From Ferroglobus sp. (GTDB lineage: Archaea > Halobacteriota > Archaeoglobi > Archaeoglobales > Archaeoglobaceae), in NCBI GenBank assembly GCA_015520115.1, contig WAQS01000074.1:1-6770 (forward strand): 6,770 bases of DNA, given 5' to 3'. The notes beneath the pieces were generated by a model. That model was not told the origin of the DNA, did no database searches, and worked only from the letters and a program-made list of their open reading frames with translations. Made by a program: the position numbers and the translations under genes. Each line of letters begins with the position of its first letter. Position 1 is the stretch's first letter. Positions 5,003-6,770 of the stretch are shown here, one piece after another.

Positions 5003-5863
5003 ATGATGCTGGAGAAACTTGAGGAAAGAAAAGAGCAACTCGAAAAGGAACTCCAAAACTATATTGCAAAAAGGGACGAGCTAAACAAGTTGTCCAAGGA
5101 GTACGCTCAGAAAAGAGATGAGCTAAATTCGCAGGTTAGGGAACTTTTATCGAAAGTCAGAGAATTAAAGCAGAAGAGGGACGAGTTCAACAGCAAGGCA
5201 AGGGAAATACGGGCGAAAAGGAAAGAGTTGTACAACGAAATAGACAGGCTTTACAAAGAGCTCGACAGAGTAAGGAGAAGTATAGACAGAGGCGGAAGAC
5301 CACTGGGAGAAATAGAGAAGGAGATTAGAAGGTTGGAATTCAGGCAGCAGACGGCTGTTTTAACGATAGAGAGGGAAAGAGCTTTGGTTGAAAGGATTGC
5401 CAGATTGAAGAAAGAGCTTGAAGAGAGAAAACAGCAGTTAGAAAGGCACGAAGAGTTCAGAAAGCTCATTTCAAAAATTAGAGAGTTGAAAGAAGAAGTT
5501 AGGAAACTTACCGAAGAAATGAACAGCTACGTGAGTGAAGCAGATAAGTATCATGCGGAGATCGTAGAGATCCTACAGAAGGTCGAAGAGCTAAGGAAGA
5601 ATGCTGACGAAATGCACAAGAAATTCGTAGAGAGTAAGAAGGAGGCTGATAGATGCCACGCGGAGGTCGTGAGAATTAGAAAGGACATAAAAGACCTCGA
5701 CAAGGTTATAAAAGCTCTAAGAGCCAAACAAGCGAAGTCGAAGGAAGAGCTTGAGAGGGAAGAACTGATGAGAAGAGCAAGAGAGATCTACGAGATGTTC
5801 AAAAGGGGAGAAAAAATCGAAACAGAAGATTTGCTCATACTTCAGAGAGCCGGATTTATTTAA
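5003..5863 (+). CDS. Archaeal coiled-coil protein (COG1340 / Bfr1-like type)
   Basis: The 286-residue protein is nearly all heptad coiled coil, rich in Lys, Glu and Arg. KRDELN-type motifs recur at residues 23, 37, 58 and 72 (spacings 14, 21, 14, all multiples of seven). A break at DRGGRP (95-100) is followed by a conserved-looking core, LEFRQQTAVLTIERERALVE (111-130), which resembles the centre of archaeal COG1340 proteins and, more distantly, eukaryotic Bfr1. A second set of ADxxH motifs begins at 180, 201 and 215, again at heptad multiples. The end (REIYEMFKRGEKI then EDLLILQRAGFI) is typical of the archaeal family. There is no signal peptide or membrane helix, so it is cytoplasmic. Its function is not established; ribosome or RNA association would be inference from the Bfr1 resemblance. 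Such proteins are sometimes misannotated as phosphatases. The start may be either of two adjacent ATGs (5003 or 5006); the ribosome binding site is weak. Confidence 0.88.
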   Translation: MMLEKLEERKEQLEKELQNYIAKRDELNKLSKEYAQKRDELNSQVRELLSKVRELKQKRDEFNSKAREIRAKRKELYNEIDRLYKELDRVRRSIDRGGRPLGEIEKEIRRLEFRQQTAVLTIERERALVERIARLKKELEERKQQLERHEEFRKLISKIRELKEEVRKLTEEMNSYVSEADKYHAEIVEILQKVEELRKNADEMHKKFVESKKEADRCHAEVVRIRKDIKDLDKVIKALRAKQAKSKEELEREELMRRAREIYEMFKRGEKIETEDLLILQRAGFI

Positions 5864-5874
5864 ACCAAAAAATA

Positions 5875-5882
5875 TTTATAAT
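5875..5882 (+). promoter_or_regulatory. TATA box of the glutaredoxin-reductase operon (leaderless mRNA)
   Basis: TTTATAAT, identical to the box before the coiled-coil gene, begins 27 bases before the ATG at 5902 and is preceded by an A-rich stretch. This spacing places the predicted transcription start at or next to the start codon, and no ribosome binding site is present (cttaacctc precedes ATG), as expected for a leaderless transcript. Confidence 0.65.
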
Positions 5883-5901
5883 TTGAATTTTACTTAACCT
5901 C

Positions 5902-6153
5902 ATGGTAAAAGTTTACGCCCTGACAACTTGTCCTTACTGCAAGAAGGTTAAAAAGTTTCTTGAAGAGAACGGAGTCGATTTTGAAATAATTTACATAGAC
6001 GAACTGAGCGGAGAGGAAAGGAATAAAGTCGTAAAGGAAGTTCACGATTTGACCGGGATGTACGCAGTTCCAGTTACCGTTCACGGAGATAAGGTAATAG
6101 TCGGCTACAGGGAGGACGAGCTCAAAAAACTCGTGGAGGAGTTGAAAAAATGA
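5902..6153 (+). CDS. Glutaredoxin-like / NrdH-like small dithiol protein
   Basis: This 83-residue single-domain thioredoxin-fold protein has the redox motif CPYC (residues 10-13) after the first beta strand, the cis-proline loop AVPVT (P57) and a C-terminal GY (68-69) followed by the last helix. This fits the archaeal glutaredoxin/NrdH size class. It would exchange electrons with protein disulfides in the cytoplasm. The stop overlaps the start of the ferredoxin:thioredoxin reductase beta chain (ATGA), so the two are translated together. This suggests the reductase reduces this protein with electrons from ferredoxin, replacing glutathione- or NADPH-based reduction. Partner choice is inferred from gene order. 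The upstream promoter indicates a leaderless start at 5902. Confidence 0.92.
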   Translation: MVKVYALTTCPYCKKVKKFLEENGVDFEIIYIDELSGEERNKVVKEVHDLTGMYAVPVTVHGDKVIVGYREDELKKLVEELKK

Positions 6154-6485
6154 CGCCGGAAGAGTACGTGAAACTTCTTGAAAAAGTTGCTGAAAGGCAC
6201 GGATGGAAGTTGAACAAGGACGAAGAGCTCGTTCTTGAGTTCGCAAAAGGTCTTCTTGAAAACAAGAAAAGGTACGGTTTCGCTTACTGCCCTTGCAGAT
6301 TTCCCATAGGGGATAAAGAAATAGACAAGAGGATCATCTGCCCGTGCGTTTACGCAAAGGAGGATATCGAAAAGTACGGCAGATGTTACTGCGGGCTCTT
6401 TATTAGCAAGGAGGTTTACGAAGGAAAAACTAAAGCAGCCGATGTGGTTCCAGATAAGCATGCGGAGTTCATCTTGAAGAAATAA
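6150..6485 (+). CDS. Ferredoxin:thioredoxin reductase catalytic (beta) chain homologue
   Basis: The 111-residue protein has the six-cysteine signature of the catalytic chain: CPC (C47, C49), CPC (C64, C66) and CYC (C79, C81). By comparison with the plant enzyme, C47, C64, C66 and C79 should bind the [4Fe-4S] cluster, and C49 and C81 form the redox-active disulfide beside it. Electrons would pass one at a time from ferredoxin to reduce the disulfide of a partner, probably the CPYC protein encoded just upstream. The spacing is x14 between the first two motifs and x12 between the last two; the plant enzyme has x16 and x8. The third motif has Tyr80 where the plant enzyme has a functionally important His (CHC). 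No variable (alpha) chain gene is nearby, as is usual in archaea. The gene overlaps its upstream neighbour by four bases and its convergent downstream neighbour by 17. Confidence 0.92.
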   Translation: MTPEEYVKLLEKVAERHGWKLNKDEELVLEFAKGLLENKKRYGFAYCPCRFPIGDKEIDKRIICPCVYAKEDIEKYGRCYCGLFISKEVYEGKTKAADVVPDKHAEFILKK

Positions 6486-6770
6486 GGCTGAGCAAAACAA
6501 AGGAAATTATCGTAGCTAATCCTATTCCGAAGAGGGTAACATCCAAATTCGGAAATCCGTTTTTCACTATCCAAAGGGCACCGTTGTAAACGCTCACGAG
6601 GATAAATGTAATCACTCCGGAGATTATAGCCCCTCCGAGTATGTAGTTGGGAAATGCAGCTCCCCTACTTTCCACGAACTTGGAAGCAAGAACCAAGATA
6701 ACAGCGAATACAAAAAAGACTATCGAATGCCTCACCGAGAAAATTCCGAGAAATAGGGCAGAGTAAACCC
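6469..6770 (-). CDS. C-terminal part of a polytopic membrane protein, unknown (start beyond window)
   Basis: On the minus strand the frame is open from the window edge (first whole codon at 6768) to TGA at 6471-6469. A GTG at 6735 could start an 88-residue protein. However, the codons before it encode more hydrophobic sequence (VYSALFLGIF), so the gene more likely continues beyond the window. Visible membrane helices lie within SIVFFVFAVILVLASKF, ILGGAIISGVITFILVSVY and LFGIGLATIISFVLLSLI, with an NGFPNLD loop before the last. The protein ends in SSR. I see no catalytic or cofactor motif and do not recognise the family. It converges with the reductase gene, and the two 3' ends overlap by 17 bases. 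Confidence 0.7.
   Translation of the reverse strand, partial: VYSALFLGIFSVRHSIVFFVFAVILVLASKFVESRGAAFPNYILGGAIISGVITFILVSVYNGALWIVKNGFPNLDVTLFGIGLATIISFVLLSLISSR

Noticed and set aside
5890..6500. Minus-strand frames opposite the glutaredoxin and reductase genes
   Set aside because: The plus-strand products have clear CPYC and six-cysteine signatures; the opposite frames are Phe/Leu/Ser-rich shadows.
6469..6735. Complete 88-residue membrane protein starting at GTG 6735
   Set aside because: The frame stays open to the window edge with more hydrophobic codons and no ribosome binding site is evident before the GTG, so a partial gene is more likely.

Overview
The window looks like chromosomal DNA from a thermophilic archaeon, most plausibly a member of the Archaeoglobales (Archaeoglobus/Ferroglobus/Geoglobus type). 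The reasons are archaeal TATA-like promoters (TTTATAAT) and GGAGGTGAT-type ribosome binding sites, Lys/Glu-rich proteins, an archaeal coiled-coil family protein, a family II (Mn-type) inorganic pyrophosphatase, and many c-type haem motifs combined with NrfD/ferredoxin subunits. The taxonomic placement is an inference; no rRNA gene is present.

Layout. (1) 3-953: manganese-dependent inorganic pyrophosphatase with all metal ligands, followed by a T-rich terminator. (2) 954-1177: an AT-rich spacer with two perfect inverted repeats and a promoter. (3) 1178-4884: a tightly packed plus-strand cluster. It holds a small three-helix membrane protein, a tetrahaem membrane-associated cytochrome c, a Tat-exported ferredoxin with four [4Fe-4S] clusters, an NrfD-type quinone-interacting membrane subunit, and an unusual decahaem cytochrome. 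The last has an N-terminal cytoplasmic zinc ribbon, a single membrane helix and a NapC/NrfH-like first haem motif. (4) 5003-5863: a coiled-coil protein of the archaeal COG1340/Bfr1-like type under its own promoter. (5) 5902-6485: a two-gene redox operon of a glutaredoxin-like protein (CPYC) overlapping a ferredoxin:thioredoxin reductase catalytic (beta) chain, probably read from a leaderless mRNA. (6) 6469-6770, minus strand: the C-terminal part of a polytopic membrane protein, converging on and slightly overlapping the reductase gene.

How the genes work together. The four redox genes at 1500-4884 are joined by stop/start overlaps or direct abutment, so they probably encode one membrane complex. 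It would carry about 14 c-type haems and four Fe-S clusters on the outer face and be connected to the quinone pool through NrfD and possibly a NapC-like site. No molybdopterin or other catalytic terminal reductase is encoded in the window. The complex is therefore best read as a quinone:multihaem-cytochrome oxidoreductase, conceptually like the CbcSTU/Qrc/Nrf-type modules, passing electrons to or from an outside partner. The direction and final acceptor (for example Fe(III), a sulfur compound or nitrite) cannot be told from this DNA.

The most interesting items are the zinc ribbon-decahaem fusion, the module without a catalytic subunit, the small membrane protein with a tandem poly-T junction before the cytochrome genes, and the reductase with CYC instead of the usual CHC motif.
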